NCBI GenBank assembly: GCA_015350385.1
Contig: WNKI01000001.1
Coordinates: 1,853,870-1,917,869, forward strand
DNA from: Aculops lycopersici
Lineage: Eukaryota; Arthropoda; Arachnida; Trombidiformes; Eriophyidae
Length of the DNA stretch: 64,000 nt
Direction of reading: 5' to 3'
The notes beneath the pieces are model-generated. The model saw nothing but the letters and a program-made list of their open reading frames with translations. It ran no database searches and was not told the DNA's origin. A program made the position numbers and the translations under genes. The stretch's first letter is position 1. Every line of letters begins with the position of its first letter. Below, piece by piece: positions 30,368 through 41,722 of this stretch.

Positions 30368-32917
30368 CTAGACGCCAGTTTGTGTCGGAACTCTTAGAAC
30401 TCCGGTATAAAGGATTAAGTTAGTCCTGAAGTCTGCAATCATGTAAACGAACGGTTTGTTTAGCTTGACATCGTCTATGAGCTCATATTGAAACACATCC
30501 TTTAGGTCCGGTTTATCATCAACAACCACCTGCTGCTTTTGTCCCTTGCTTGAGCTTGAGCTTCTCCTCTCTGTATTAACACGCAGTGACTCCAGAGTTT
30601 TGATAGTTCTATCATAGTTGATTCCATGCTCATTTATATTGAAGGTGGTCTTTGTGATTACATTGCTCAAGTGCAACTTGTTATAATTAAATGGATGGCC
30701 GTTGATGCCAATAAGGTTGGCCTGTGATGGATCGAAGGTATTGACGACTCCAATATGATTTAGCGCAGCCGAGATGGTAGCGTCGGCGTCGAGTCTAAGT
30801 ATAGGAATTGACAATTGTACTCTAGGTGGAATACCTGAGACCAACAAGGTCTCGCTACCATTAGCTAGTTTTGGTATTTGTGTATTCGACTGAGTCGCTT
30901 TGGTGATAATCTCAGGATTCACTGTATTCCATAATGATTTCAATGCTCTCCTTGGATTGTTGGCCAAATTAGATATCAATCGCGTCAATGGACTATGGTC
31001 GGGCGGTTGAACCATTTGCTGTTGCGATTGGCTTGCTCCATTGACCGGCGAGGCGCCGGTGTCAGTTTGACTGGTGACATTCATAGGTTTATCCTGTTGC
31101 AAAGAGTTCAATATTAGCTCCTTGATAATTTGATTACCTTGGACCGCGATGGGCGTAAGCAAAATCAATCTCTGGTAGCTGTCCCTGAACGGAACAACGA
31201 CAATATCAACCACCTGTCCGTTGAGAACCGAGTGGTAGTGTTGGATGTTTTTTGTTGGTTTCGATCTGATGAACTCAACGAAATGCGACGACTTTGAATC
31301 GTCAACAAACTCCATGAGAACCTCAGCGTCTCGATTGAATCCATTGTAAGCTTGATCCCAAGCCTGGTTGCTCTTCGCCACAGAAGTTACCGGTGCATTC
31401 TGCCCCTTCAACCTTATACCTGCTCGCAAAGAGGAGCTCACGCGATAGAAGGTATCTCGCCACTCTTGAGCCAACCAGGCGGTTGATAGCATGGTCATAA
31501 CATTGAATTCATCGAAAGTTTGCCTCTTACTAAACAAACTTGGAATTGTGCCCAGAGTCGAGCTTCGAATCCAAGAATTTATAACCTGAATTGATTCCGT
31601 GCTGCCCACTTCCGTTTTAGTCAGAGCAGTATTATTATAATGACTAGCTAGAACAGTCTTGAATTCATTTGAAATCTCATAGGCAGCGGGTGAAAATAAC
31701 AGGTTGTTTGCTACTATCAAGTGCTGGTTAGTGGTGCCGCCATTATATTGACTGTTGGTGCCACTCGCCGCCATTCCATCTGGAACTGGGCAGTCGCAAT
31801 TGGTTTTCGTTAGTTTAGCAGTATAATTGCCATTTCCAACGAAAACCCCCGAAAGCATAAAAGGATTTGGGCACTGAACCCAATGGTTTGTTGCACTCCA
31901 TTGCAGTTTGCTGATAGAATCTCCCAAACTGGCCAACAATCTACTGCGATCCTGATCATGAGTTAGCTTGGTGTTCTCATAGACCGATTGGCTGCCTAGC
32001 AAAACGCGATCCAATTCCTTGGCCGTGTCACCATTGGCACCAGATAACAGCAACGCTAATCCCTGATAAACGGCAAACGGAGATTGGATTAAATTTTTAC
32101 TTCCCAACTTTTCAACATTCAACTCGTGAAATAGCTTTAAAGCAAAAATATTGGCCTCGACGGCAATCTTTTTAGCGGTGTAATTCTCGGCAACAACATC
32201 AATTGTCCGTCTAATCGGCGGCACTGTCATCAATTGCTCCAACGCAAGTGGCGACGTGATAATTGGCCTAGATCTCTGCGGGGATCTAACTAAAAAGTTG
32301 TGATTATCTTTGAGTACTGAACTGGAGTTACTTTTCCAATTGCTCGTCTGGTTGGCCTCCTCCAAAATCTCTCTCAATACCAAGAAGTTGGCCTCGAGTT
32401 CATCTGTTGCATTTACTTGTGATCCATTCAATTTGTTTAGCAAATTTTTGAATGTAAAATCAGGTGCTTCATTGTTGCTGTTATTGTTTGACATTGTTTC
32501 CGACAAAATCTCAAAGGAGTTGCTCCCATTTGAATTGAGAGCATTGAGTAGTTTGGCTAGATTGTTGCTCAGCTGCTCGTCGCTTGTTGTTGAGACATTT
32601 TGAGGCTCCTCTCTTCTGTTGACCTCGATTGTTTCGTAAGGAGCCGCTTGCGACAAAAGCTTACCTTGTGACCCGCCGCCGCTGGTCGAGGTTATATTTT
32701 CAGCCACCTGATCGACGAGTGCAAATTTTGCCTCCAGATTCAGAGTAGAATCGCCGATAATCTTCGGCAAATTTGGCACTAGATACGAGCTGCTCGTCGG
32801 AAGGTTGATGCTCAAAGTGGCCAATATTAACGCAAGTGCCTCGGCCATGAGCACAAATCTCGCTTTACCTGAAACAGCAATTAACGACGCTGAAGAGGAG
32901 GAAATCTTGAGGTTCAT
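30368..32917 (-). CDS. long secreted serpin-like protein, probably non-inhibitory
   Basis: An 849-residue protein with a hydrophobic segment at about 21-40 (signal). An Asn/Ser-rich extension of about 250 residues with many NxS/T sites precedes a serpin fold from about 250. Serpin hallmarks are ANIFALKLFHEL, NLIQSPFAVYQGLALLLSGANGDTAKELDRVL, the middle block LIVANNLLFSPAAYEI, VINSWI, and the end NKPFVYMIADFRTNLILYTGVLRVP. The reactive-loop hinge, normally small residues (E-G-T-E-A-A-A), reads NINEHGINYDRTIK (about 761-774), and the loop is extended by a Ser/Lys/Gln-rich insert. An inhibitory mechanism is therefore unlikely. Two long insertions lengthen the fold. Function unknown: a storage, hormone-carrier or matrix role is possible. 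Confidence 0.85.
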   Translation of the reverse strand: MNLKISSSSASLIAVSGKARFVLMAEALALILATLSINLPTSSSYLVPNLPKIIGDSTLNLEAKFALVDQVAENITSTSGGGSQGKLLSQAAPYETIEVNRREEPQNVSTTSDEQLSNNLAKLLNALNSNGSNSFEILSETMSNNNSNNEAPDFTFKNLLNKLNGSQVNATDELEANFLVLREILEEANQTSNWKSNSSSVLKDNHNFLVRSPQRSRPIITSPLALEQLMTVPPIRRTIDVVAENYTAKKIAVEANIFALKLFHELNVEKLGSKNLIQSPFAVYQGLALLLSGANGDTAKELDRVLLGSQSVYENTKLTHDQDRSRLLASLGDSISKLQWSATNHWVQCPNPFMLSGVFVGNGNYTAKLTKTNCDCPVPDGMAASGTNSQYNGGTTNQHLIVANNLLFSPAAYEISNEFKTVLASHYNNTALTKTEVGSTESIQVINSWIRSSTLGTIPSLFSKRQTFDEFNVMTMLSTAWLAQEWRDTFYRVSSSLRAGIRLKGQNAPVTSVAKSNQAWDQAYNGFNRDAEVLMEFVDDSKSSHFVEFIRSKPTKNIQHYHSVLNGQVVDIVVVPFRDSYQRLILLTPIAVQGNQIIKELILNSLQQDKPMNVTSQTDTGASPVNGASQSQQQMVQPPDHSPLTRLISNLANNPRRALKSLWNTVNPEIITKATQSNTQIPKLANGSETLLVSGIPPRVQLSIPILRLDADATISAALNHIGVVNTFDPSQANLIGINGHPFNYNKLHLSNVITKTTFNINEHGINYDRTIKTLESLRVNTERRSSSSSKGQKQQVVVDDKPDLKDVFQYELIDDVKLNKPFVYMIADFRTNLILYTGVLRVPTQTGV

Positions 32918-33687
32918 CTTGAAGGTGCAGGTTTGTTTCTGGTACTGAAATTAAGCTGACAAAAACCACCAGCTGCAACTGACTTTTGCTTGATAAACTC
33001 GACCCGTTGCAACTGAGGCGAGCTAGTTTTATTTTCTGCGGGGAAAAGAGAGATAGAGAGAAGAGGTCATCGGATTGGATTGGAAGAGAGAGTGACTCGC
33101 TCAAACTGCCCGTCGCATGATCAAGCGAAACTTTTGAGGCAAATCGCAACAGTATAAGAAATCGTGACAAAAAGGGAACCACCTGTCGCCACACAAAAGG
33201 AAAGCAGCCGACGATTGCTGCTTGTTAATCAGGTAGTTCGGTTTAGTTTAGTTTGGTTTGGTTTCAGTGTATAATAAGTGGTGGTTGTAGGTATTTATTA
33301 AACGATGATTTGCTCCTTCCGGGTTGTGCCTTTGTTTCGATGTATGTGTTTCATTGATTAAATTAAGAATATCATTTGGTTGAGATTGAGGTTAAAGTTG
33401 TTTCGATGGTCCAGTTTGTTCTTGGTCTTTCCTCTAACTGCTTCATTGGTTTATAAACGATCAATTGTTGAGATTCGAGTTGGCAAATTTTCAAATTTTA
33501 CTTTAACGAGATCTTGATGCGTTTTAGTTCATAAGTTATCACAATCATATCCTCCTTTCTCCCGGAGTGAACCGTCAAAATATGCAATATTCTCATGTCA
33601 GGTATGGTGTTGTGTTTTTCTCGGGTTGCGGCGCAATCTGATACATGGGAAAGACCTAGAGTATAGTTGACAGTAAAATTAGTTGGC
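32918..33687. other. intergenic, serpin promoter side
   Basis: It must contain the serpin promoter and the 3' UTR of the small membrane-protein gene. A T/G-rich run (TTTAGTTTAGTTTGGTTTGG) is near 33242-33262. No gene is seen. Confidence 0.4.
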
Positions 33688-34323
33688 TTATCTACTGTAA
33701 GAGAAAAATATTAATATAATAATGAATCTAAAACTTACCTGGATGAAGTCGTTCTGGAACTCGGCCTCTGAGGAGCCGATGATGGCTGAGTTAATTTGTT
33801 GCGTAATATCCGTGTTCACCTGTCGATTGTCCATAACTCGAGGCGAGCTTGCAACGCCAGGTGCGCCCGCCGGACCACCAAGCATCGAGGCATTGCCATG
33901 ATAGGGACTGGCCGTGGCTGTTGCGTAGGCCGACCTCTGGTATTGGTCCTGCATCGCTTGCTGTTGGCTCATTTGATGCTGTTGTTGTTGCTGCTGCTGT
34001 CTAATGCTCATTTCATTTATCATACCACTCATATTTTGGTCGGACTGCGATGGGGACAAAGTCGGTTGTCGTTGTGGCGTCACTTGTTGTTGTTGCTGTT
34101 GCAGTGCCATTTGATTCGACATTTGATTAACTTGTAATTGTTGCTGCTGATTCCGCTGGTGGTTTGTATACTGTACCTGCTCCATTAGTTCCTCGTCCTC
34201 CTTTCGCCTGGAGCGAACGAAGCAGATGAAACAGGTGACCATTATTATAATCAGCAACACGGAGACCAGCGTTAGAAGGATGAGGCCCACGTGCATTTTA
34301 GCTTGCTTTTTTGAATAGCTCAC
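33688..34323 (-). CDS. small single-pass membrane protein with Gln/Met-rich tail
   Basis: Unspliced frame: 211 residues. A basic N-terminus is followed by one strong transmembrane helix (about 11-32), a basic stop-transfer (RSRRKEDEEL), and a long Gln/Met/Ser-rich tail. Near the end, CAG/GTAAGT (donor at 33738) and CTTACAG/TAG (acceptor at 33695) delimit a possible 44-nt intron. If it is spliced, the protein stops at residue 195 with ...NDFIQ; if retained, 16 extra hydrophobic residues (VSFRFIIILIFFSYSR) are added. I do not recognise the family. The orientation and tail suggest a signal-anchored protein with a disordered cytoplasmic region. Low-complexity composition limits confidence. Confidence 0.6.
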   Translation of the reverse strand: MSYSKKQAKMHVGLILLTLVSVLLIIIMVTCFICFVRSRRKEDEELMEQVQYTNHQRNQQQQLQVNQMSNQMALQQQQQQVTPQRQPTLSPSQSDQNMSGMINEMSIRQQQQQQQHQMSQQQAMQDQYQRSAYATATASPYHGNASMLGGPAGAPGVASSPRVMDNRQVNTDITQQINSAIIGSSEAEFQNDFIQVSFRFIIILIFFSYSR

Positions 34324-35013
34324 TACTTCCGGTTGTCGCTATGTTGATCTCAGGTTGTCTATTTGAGTTTTGATTTTTATTTCTTGTTGCTGCGTCTATT
34401 CTGGTGGAATGCGGGTTAGATTTAGGTTAGTCTTTCTAGCTAGTTATTAGTTTCCGAAGCTTGCAAACTCGACTCTGAGACCTCATCTTGGAACTTTCGC
34501 CGCTGGGTTAGCAAGTGATCTACAACTCACTGATGGACTCGCTAAGATGACCACCTAGTTACTAGCGAGGGCAGAAACGAACCACGCCTATCACTTAACA
34601 CGCCCGAGGAGAGAAAGCAGATGCGCTCGAAGCGGACTGGAATCAATGATGTCGAAGATAAATTAAATTTAACTGTCAAGGAATTTGTACGCCCACTTTG
34701 CTCAACAACACGAATACTGGCTCGCCGAGTCACTAGTAGCTAACGGAACACATGAGTCGAACACGCTGACATGAACAGGACAACTCAATTCTCGCTTTGC
34801 GCTCGTCGGTCTTGGCGATTCGGTCTCGCCAAGTTGCGCACGAGTGGAGTGGTGGCGATGGGTTGGTGGCGGTACAGCTGAAAGCTCAATTGGTTCGTGT
34901 AGCAATGGTGGCTATGGCGGCACTCTAAAAAGATGATCACAAAACGACAAGACTACACAACCGCGACGACGGATTGGCGAGAAAAATTTGCTGGCCAACC
35001 TAGGTCGCCGCTA
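34324..35013. other. non-coding, upstream of the small membrane-protein gene
   Basis: No gene found. Short open frames lack domains. Confidence 0.4.
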
Positions 35014-35148
35014 TCTCTCTCTCTCTCTCNCAGCATCNGATGCNTGCACAACANCGAGTATCATANCATGATGATCACACAATCACTCNCTAATATNCTA
35101 GTAGTAGCACACTACTACACTACGACACNNNNNNNNNNNNNNNNNNNN
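35014..35148. other. assembly gap region with scattered ambiguous bases
   Basis: A CT run (35014-35029) leads into about 100 bases with nine isolated N calls (35030-35099), then a solid run of 20 N at 35129-35148. The scattered Ns and repeat-like content suggest a poorly resolved join. Sequence here should not be trusted. Confidence 0.85.
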
Positions 35149-35303
35149 ACGTACGTACGTACGTACGTACGTACGTACGTACGTACGTACGTACGTACGT
35201 AACGTAACGTAACGTAACGTAACGTAACGTACGTAACGTACGTACGTACGTACGTACGTACGTACGTACGTACGTACGTACGTACGTACGTACGTACGTA
35301 CGT
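35149..35303. repeat. (ACGT)n tandem array with AACGT variants
   Basis: About 155 bases of ACGT units directly after the N gap. Units change to AACGT around 35201-35236 and then return to ACGT. ACGT is its own reverse complement, so the array is palindromic at every register. Confidence 0.9.
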
Positions 35304-35304
35304 C

Positions 35305-35391
<87 letters not shown>
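35304..35391. repeat. (CT)n dinucleotide array
   Basis: About 85 bases of nearly pure CT directly following the ACGT array. Confidence 0.95.
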
Positions 35392-35393
<2 letters not shown>

Positions 35394-38300
35394 GCTTTCC
35401 GTTTAACTCGCAAACTCGTACAAACTCGTTGGCCGCCCGCTTGTAGTCGGCTAACCTTTGGGGTCGGTGGCGGCCAGCCAGCAAAAGCGGCGGCACCTAA
35501 CCGCCGAAAAGACGCTATTCGAGCCAATGGACGACCATCACTCGAGTGTTTGCTCGGCTCGGCGATTGCGCAGCGAGATAGCGAGCCGAAGGAGAGTGCG
35601 CCGCCTCGGTTTGTCTCGAATCAGGGCTCTTGGAGAACAGACTGCAAACCGTGGCGTTTTAGTGGGCAGCGCAAGTGGCGATTTCGCGCCCCCTAATGGA
35701 CCCTCTGGAATTTCGTTGTATCTCAGCGTCGTTTTGCCTAGTTGGCGTGTTATCATCATGTATGATAGCGACCAACCGACCGACCAACCAACAAACACAG
35801 AAAAAAACTACGAGCACGACGAAGAAGACTGGCAAAGTGTTTTCCTCGAAATTAATGATTTTATCACACACCAGAGACTTCCGCTTACTCACTTGCCGCC
35901 TCTCACTTTGGTGTTTTGGTCCTCGTCTTGGTTCTCAACGGCGCCTTTGGTTTATCAATGGGGTTAATGTAGCTCTGTAGCTGCATACAAGCATACCTAG
36001 CTACTTGGGAACTCGCTTTGCTTGCTCGGCTCGATACAACTCAAAAGATTGAGCTCGCTTCCGGTTTTGATTTTCCCGCAACAAACTCAGCCACAACAAG
36101 TGGGTGTCGCATTTCCGTCTGGGCGGATCAAGTTTCGCTAACTTACGCCAAAATCAAGCACTAGAGAGTCAATTAGGCTTCCAGTAATGCGAGTGACTTG
36201 GGGCCTAATGCTTTATGGGCAGCAGTCGACTTGGAGGTTCTCGCTCTGGTCTTTGAAGGAGAAGAAGAGTTGGTAGCTACTTATTATATTTATAGGAGTC
36301 AGGATACAAAGCCGCTAATCTGCTTCCAGCTGCCAATCAATGGGCGAGATCCAATATCTAATATAACAGAATTCCACTATCAAGTCGACATAATATCAAG
36401 CCAAAACTCGCTCAGTTTTTGGCCAATTGCTCGTGCGAGTCGCTAGAGGGAAACCTGGACGAGTGGAGTCAAGTTCGGCTTAGAAGTCGACTTTGGTTAC
36501 CATCTTGTTGGTTGCTGTCACCCTTACGTACATAAGCGCCGAGCGTGGTAGTCATGGTGCTATGATGGAAAGTTTGGTGGAGGGGCACAGCATAATTGAG
36601 CAAATGGAAGGGGCAAATTGGCACCCAGCGCCTGGCTATGTTATAATGCGAAACCCATTCAAGTTTAGTGCTTTCACCACCCTTTCCACTTCCATTGGCA
36701 CCACTAAAATCAGACTCCCATTTGCACGCCAGCTGCCTAATTGATCTGCGACCGGTTCTTTCTGTCCACCATACGCACTGCGGCCGCCCAAATGCCAATG
36801 CCGAGTGGCTGGCTTTCGATATGCCACTAAAGTCTGGTTCTAAAGTGCCACCACTAGCTGGCCAGTTCTGTTGTTTGGCTGCTCTCTTGCTGCGACTGCA
36901 TTGGAGATAATCGGGTCGTGTTGCGAGAGGACGAGGGCAAAGCCTTGTGTCCATTTGATTGTGACTGAGCAGCAAAAACAAATAGTCGAGTCTATTTGGG
37001 CACCGAACAGCCGGCTGGCTACACAATAGCAAATGGAAGAGAGAGGGCGAGTAAAAGGGACGAAAGGGAGAAAAAGAGCAAGAGGCTCGCCACTTCTGTG
37101 CACTTTCTCAAGACACTTGCTGTGGCTGGCAAGCTAGCTAGCCGGCCAACTCCAAAATGGAGCCTGCATTTGACAGTTTTGGTCTTATCTCCTCCCCTCT
37201 CCTTTAGTCTCCGCTCCTCCTCTCTATTTTCCCTCTCTGCTCTCGTACTGACGAAGCGGAAGCTGCTGCTCCCGTTTACGTTGCAGCCGCCGCCACTGCC
37301 ACCGTGAGTCCCTCTACTCCAAGTTCCTTTTTGTCTGGTATTTGTGCGATTTGAAATGCGCAAAGACCAGACAGAGCAGTGGGAGGAAGTTGGAGGTCGC
37401 GAGCAAAATAAGCTTTCCTCTGCCTCACTGTCCCCTTTGCCTTGGCCCTTTGAGGACCCCGAGTCTCAGCCTTCCATTGGCGCCGAATAATTAGAGCGGG
37501 ACGCAAATTGTCGCCGCTCTTCTATTGCTGCTGCGTCGGCGTCTCTATTACCTTCAATTTGCTCTTGTGTTTCTAATTTTGTTACTGCTCTTCCTCCTAA
37601 AATCGACTGGCAATCCAGAGTGCAACCCGAAACTCGACTGCATTGCAGCAAATGGGACGAAAAGAAATAGTTTGCTGTTGTTGTTGTCGCTTGGTTCTCG
37701 CTAATAATGTTTGCCGCAATGAAGTTAGTAGCCGACGTGGACCTGGAGGCGAAAGTTGGAGTTACCGACGAGTCCTCCGGTTACTTGAATTTGCTTCCAG
37801 AGAGAGAGAGAGAAAGAGAGGAAAAGTCGCGGGATTTGATCAGCGACTAATATTGTCGCTTGTTTCTCGGCTACTACTCTGCGGTTCCCTTTCCACTTAC
37901 ACTTTTCTATCCGCTAGCCACCAGTTTAGCGATAACTTGGCCCAACCAAACAACCAAATCGAACGCAGCGACAATAACAACAGGAAGCCGCGACATTCTG
38001 TCGCGGTCATCGTATCCGTCGTCGTCGTCGTCGTCGTCGCCCAAAGTTATGTAACCATAAGCAGTCCATTACTGGAGTCGTGGTAACTTGAAACGTTTGC
38101 GTTCGAGCAATTCGCAGCAACTTCTCTCTTTCTCATCTGGTCGAGCAAGAGTCATGAGTCACGCGTTTGCCTTACATTTCCTGCAACTTGCCGCTTGCTA
38201 CTCGAAGGCGAGAGGAAGAAGGGAACACCGAAGACGACCACAACGACGTTCGCGACAAAAAAGATGTTAGCAAGCTACGGACCCAGACATGGAGCGTAGA

Positions 38301-41016
38301 GGCGAGTTAATTGAATGTTTTGTCGTCGTCGTCGCCTTCCAGCTTCGTGGTTGCTCATACCTTCGCGCCGGAAAGAGGACGAAAATGAGTGGCCAGCTTA
38401 TTTCCAGCTGGCTGCTGCTGTCGCCGCGGATACTCTTTTCTCGTTGCGCACTTGAACAAGTGGCGCTCGCAGATGCCAGCCTATGGAACCTATGGAACAC
38501 TGGCGGCCAAATCGCGAGGGGCAACACTGTTGCAGCGGCCAGCGGACAAACAAACGAACGCCAAGTCGTCGCGCATCTTCCAATTTTAGTCCCTGACTCG
38601 CTCTGCCTTTTGGTTCTTCCGTTTTGGGGGCCAGGTAAACAAAGAACTGATTTCTGGTTGCTCGCATCGACTTGCTCCCTTGCCTAAATCTGTGCTGCTA
38701 GCTAGCTCATCGTGACCATCGTGATGGTCGTCGTCGTCGTCGCAAGTTTGTTTACGTCAAGTTGCTACCCCAAGTGACGTAGTTAAAGTATAGAAGTATT
38801 CTCGTCATTGGCTCTCTCACTTCCGCTACTCAGCGAATTGGTTGTGTCTGGCTGACTCCTTCGCGAGTTAGAGGCGAGGAGAATGAGAATGCAACGGTAG
38901 AGTGAGGCGAAAAAGAGGCCAAGCGAGTGGCTGTTTCCATCGCTATCACGTCCAATTGCTACCCATGGCTCGAAGTTGCACTTCCTCCCTCTCGCGTCCA
39001 TCAATCGAGGATCGAGATCATATCTCTGTCACTATCTCGCGCACTAAAGCTAGGCACGCCTCACCCGAATCGCGCGCCAACAGCTCACCTGTCAGCCGAC
39101 AGCTCAGCCCACGACTTACGACGGCCCCATCGACCAACCTTAATCGAGTGGCCTGCTGCCGCAACCTCGAGCTCGGCTGGCGCTCCATGTCCCCTAGCCT
39201 ACCGAGAGAGGACGACTACTCTTTGAGCATGAGCAAAACTCAAATGGGCATCAAAATATCACCCCACACCAAACGATCCTTTAGGCCGACCCTCATATTT
39301 GCATAGTATCTATGCAGGAACCACCTCTAGTTGCGACCTTGACTATTGCCACTCTACTGGTACCAAACTCTAATACTCGTGCTCCTACTCGTACTCCTAA
39401 TCCATCGACAATAATAACAATGCAACCAACTCAGGAAACGAAAAAAGTATGGATGGAGAGAAAAGTTGCCACAAACTAAACAACAAGCTCCACGAGAGAC
39501 CAAACAAATGCAACGACGCGCATCACTGCCACTATCTGCCCACCTGGCCGCCTGCTGAAAGGGCCAACATCGAGTCTCTCGCTGGGTGGCTCTTGGGAAA
39601 ACTGAGCCGCGCTTAGTCGGAGGACTGGCGGTTAGCTTGCCGGATTCACACAGATAGCCTGCTCGTCATCAGCAGCAATCTTCTCGTTGCTATCTACGTG
39701 ATCCACTCTCGTCTGTTTATGTCTAGCGGTGAAGCGAGAAAAAAAACCATTCAAGCGACGCAAACCCAAACTCATCGAACAACCTCTCTCTCTCTCTCTC
39801 CCGTTACCTACCACCAAACAGGTTACAGGATCAATAGACCCCCCCCCCTTTTGCTGACTGGACTGCATTTGAATGCCATTTCTCTGCTTATTGCTCACCT
39901 GGCAAGAGAAAGAAAGCAAACTAAAAGAAAGACCAGTGACGACAATTGCGCTGCTGCAGTTTGCAAACCAGATGAAGCAGCACCCGATAGACAGCACCAA
40001 CAAAAAGCAGGTAAAATTTTGATCACGCCGTGGCGATAAAAGCGAATTTAGAGCGGGATCCTTTCGCTCGTGCAGACTGATTATGTAGCCTGCGGGCAGG
40101 CGATTCATCAATCCAATCGGTCGGTTGGAGCGTTTGTTGCTCGACTGGTCCACTGTCAAGCTAACCACTCGAAATCGATATTTTTCCCCGGTTTGCCCCC
40201 AATTTACAGAGAGTCTTTGGCCGGCAAACAAAGAGAAAGAGAGAGAGAGAGAGAGAGAAGAACTGGCTGGCTAGGCGCCAAATTGTTTGCTCTCCTCGCT
40301 CTCTCTCTCGCCCGCAAAGTAACTCTTTCAGGTGGTTATTTGGTCGGCGCGACTTTTGCGCTCGAGGCTCAAATATCATTCGTTGCACGTATGGCAGGCT
40401 CATTAGTCTACTCTCATTTCTCTGCTTCCTTTGGGGCGAGTTACGTAACAAGACGACCGCGACCATGACAATGGCCATTGGCAGCTACAGACGACAACCA
40501 CCATTACCACGGCCGTGAAGTGGCCGCAACACCAACACCGGCGACGACCGATGGAATCCAAAGTAAAGTGCATGGAGTCACATTAGGAGGATCCAGCGAC
40601 TATTAAGTGGCCCCACAAAAGGGAGCGCGCAAAGAGCAGCGGCAGTGGCAGGGGTATTGGTTGTGAGATCAGATTAGATCATTGGCAGCGTCCGCCGGAA
40701 GTTACAGAAGCGTGGGCGTCTCGCTTGGGCCGCTCGGAGTTCCGGCACATCGATGGTGGTAGCAAGAGTAGTCGCAACTGCCATCGATCGCGACAACGAC
40801 AGGAGTAAATTTGGCGCCGGCGGAAACAGAATTCCGTCCGTAAGAACTACAATGAGTACAGATAGAGGGGAGACATTAGAATGTCCAATAAAAGAGTAAC
40901 AGTAACCGAGAGTTCAAAGCGGGCAACCCGAATAAGAATCTTCACGGCCAAACGGACACACACACCACTCGACTGTTCGCAATCCCTTCGTTTTGTATTT
41001 CCGCCGTCATCGCCGT

Positions 41017-41064
41017 TACCATTGCCATTGCCATTGCCATTGCCATTGCCATTGCCATCGCCAC
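41017..41064. repeat. TTGCCA hexamer tandem repeat
   Basis: About seven near-perfect copies of ATTGCC; the first and last copies are degenerate. Confidence 0.8.
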
Positions 41065-41702
41065 TAAAGCCGCCGACTAACTCGCGATTCGCGACCTGGC
41101 TATCTTGCCAAATAAACCCACCGGCCAACCAAATCGCTGTTTGGTATCAACTTGCTGTCAAGACTACCAATTCAATTGGTCAACCTCAGCGTGTCTATCT
41201 TTGTGAGTGTGCAATGTTCGGTCCACTTCTCTGAATCCTTGGCTAGCAAATAGAATGATAATCTAGCGTGAGCGGCAGTATTAGCAGTGGTACCAGTAAC
41301 TTGTCATTGGAGTGGACGAAATGAGCAAGTGCACAGTCCCACTCAGTTAGTTGGCTGAATAGAGTCAGTCAGTCAGCCAGTCGATTTCGTTGACTGACTC
41401 TACAGATCCTACTCATTTCAATTTGCCGCAACTCTTCACTCTTGTAATGAATCGACTAAATTTTCTACCCATATACCAGCCAACTGTATGGGAAAAGAGG
41501 AGCAAATGGATGGCGAGAATCGGACCACGACGACCACGACAGTTGGGAATAGATACACCAACAACCACCGACTAGGTTAGGTAATCGCAGGGTTTAGCTT
41601 AGGAGTTGTTGGTGATGTGCAAAAAAATCAAAGCCCCAAGTTGATTGTGTCTATCGCACGTGTCGTGATGGTATTCCTAACAATCGATTTGCTATGAGAG
41701 TT

Positions 41703-41722
41703 CTAGCTACAGCTGTAGCTAG
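41703..41722. repeat. 20-bp perfect palindrome, followed by CTAG run
   Basis: CTAGCTACAGCTGTAGCTAG is its own reverse complement, followed by further AGCTAGCTAGCTAC copies. Confidence 0.85.

Noticed and set aside
34933..35527. long open frames encoding TYVR and RE repeats
   Set aside because: They are translations of the (ACGT)n and (CT)n arrays and the gap, not proteins.
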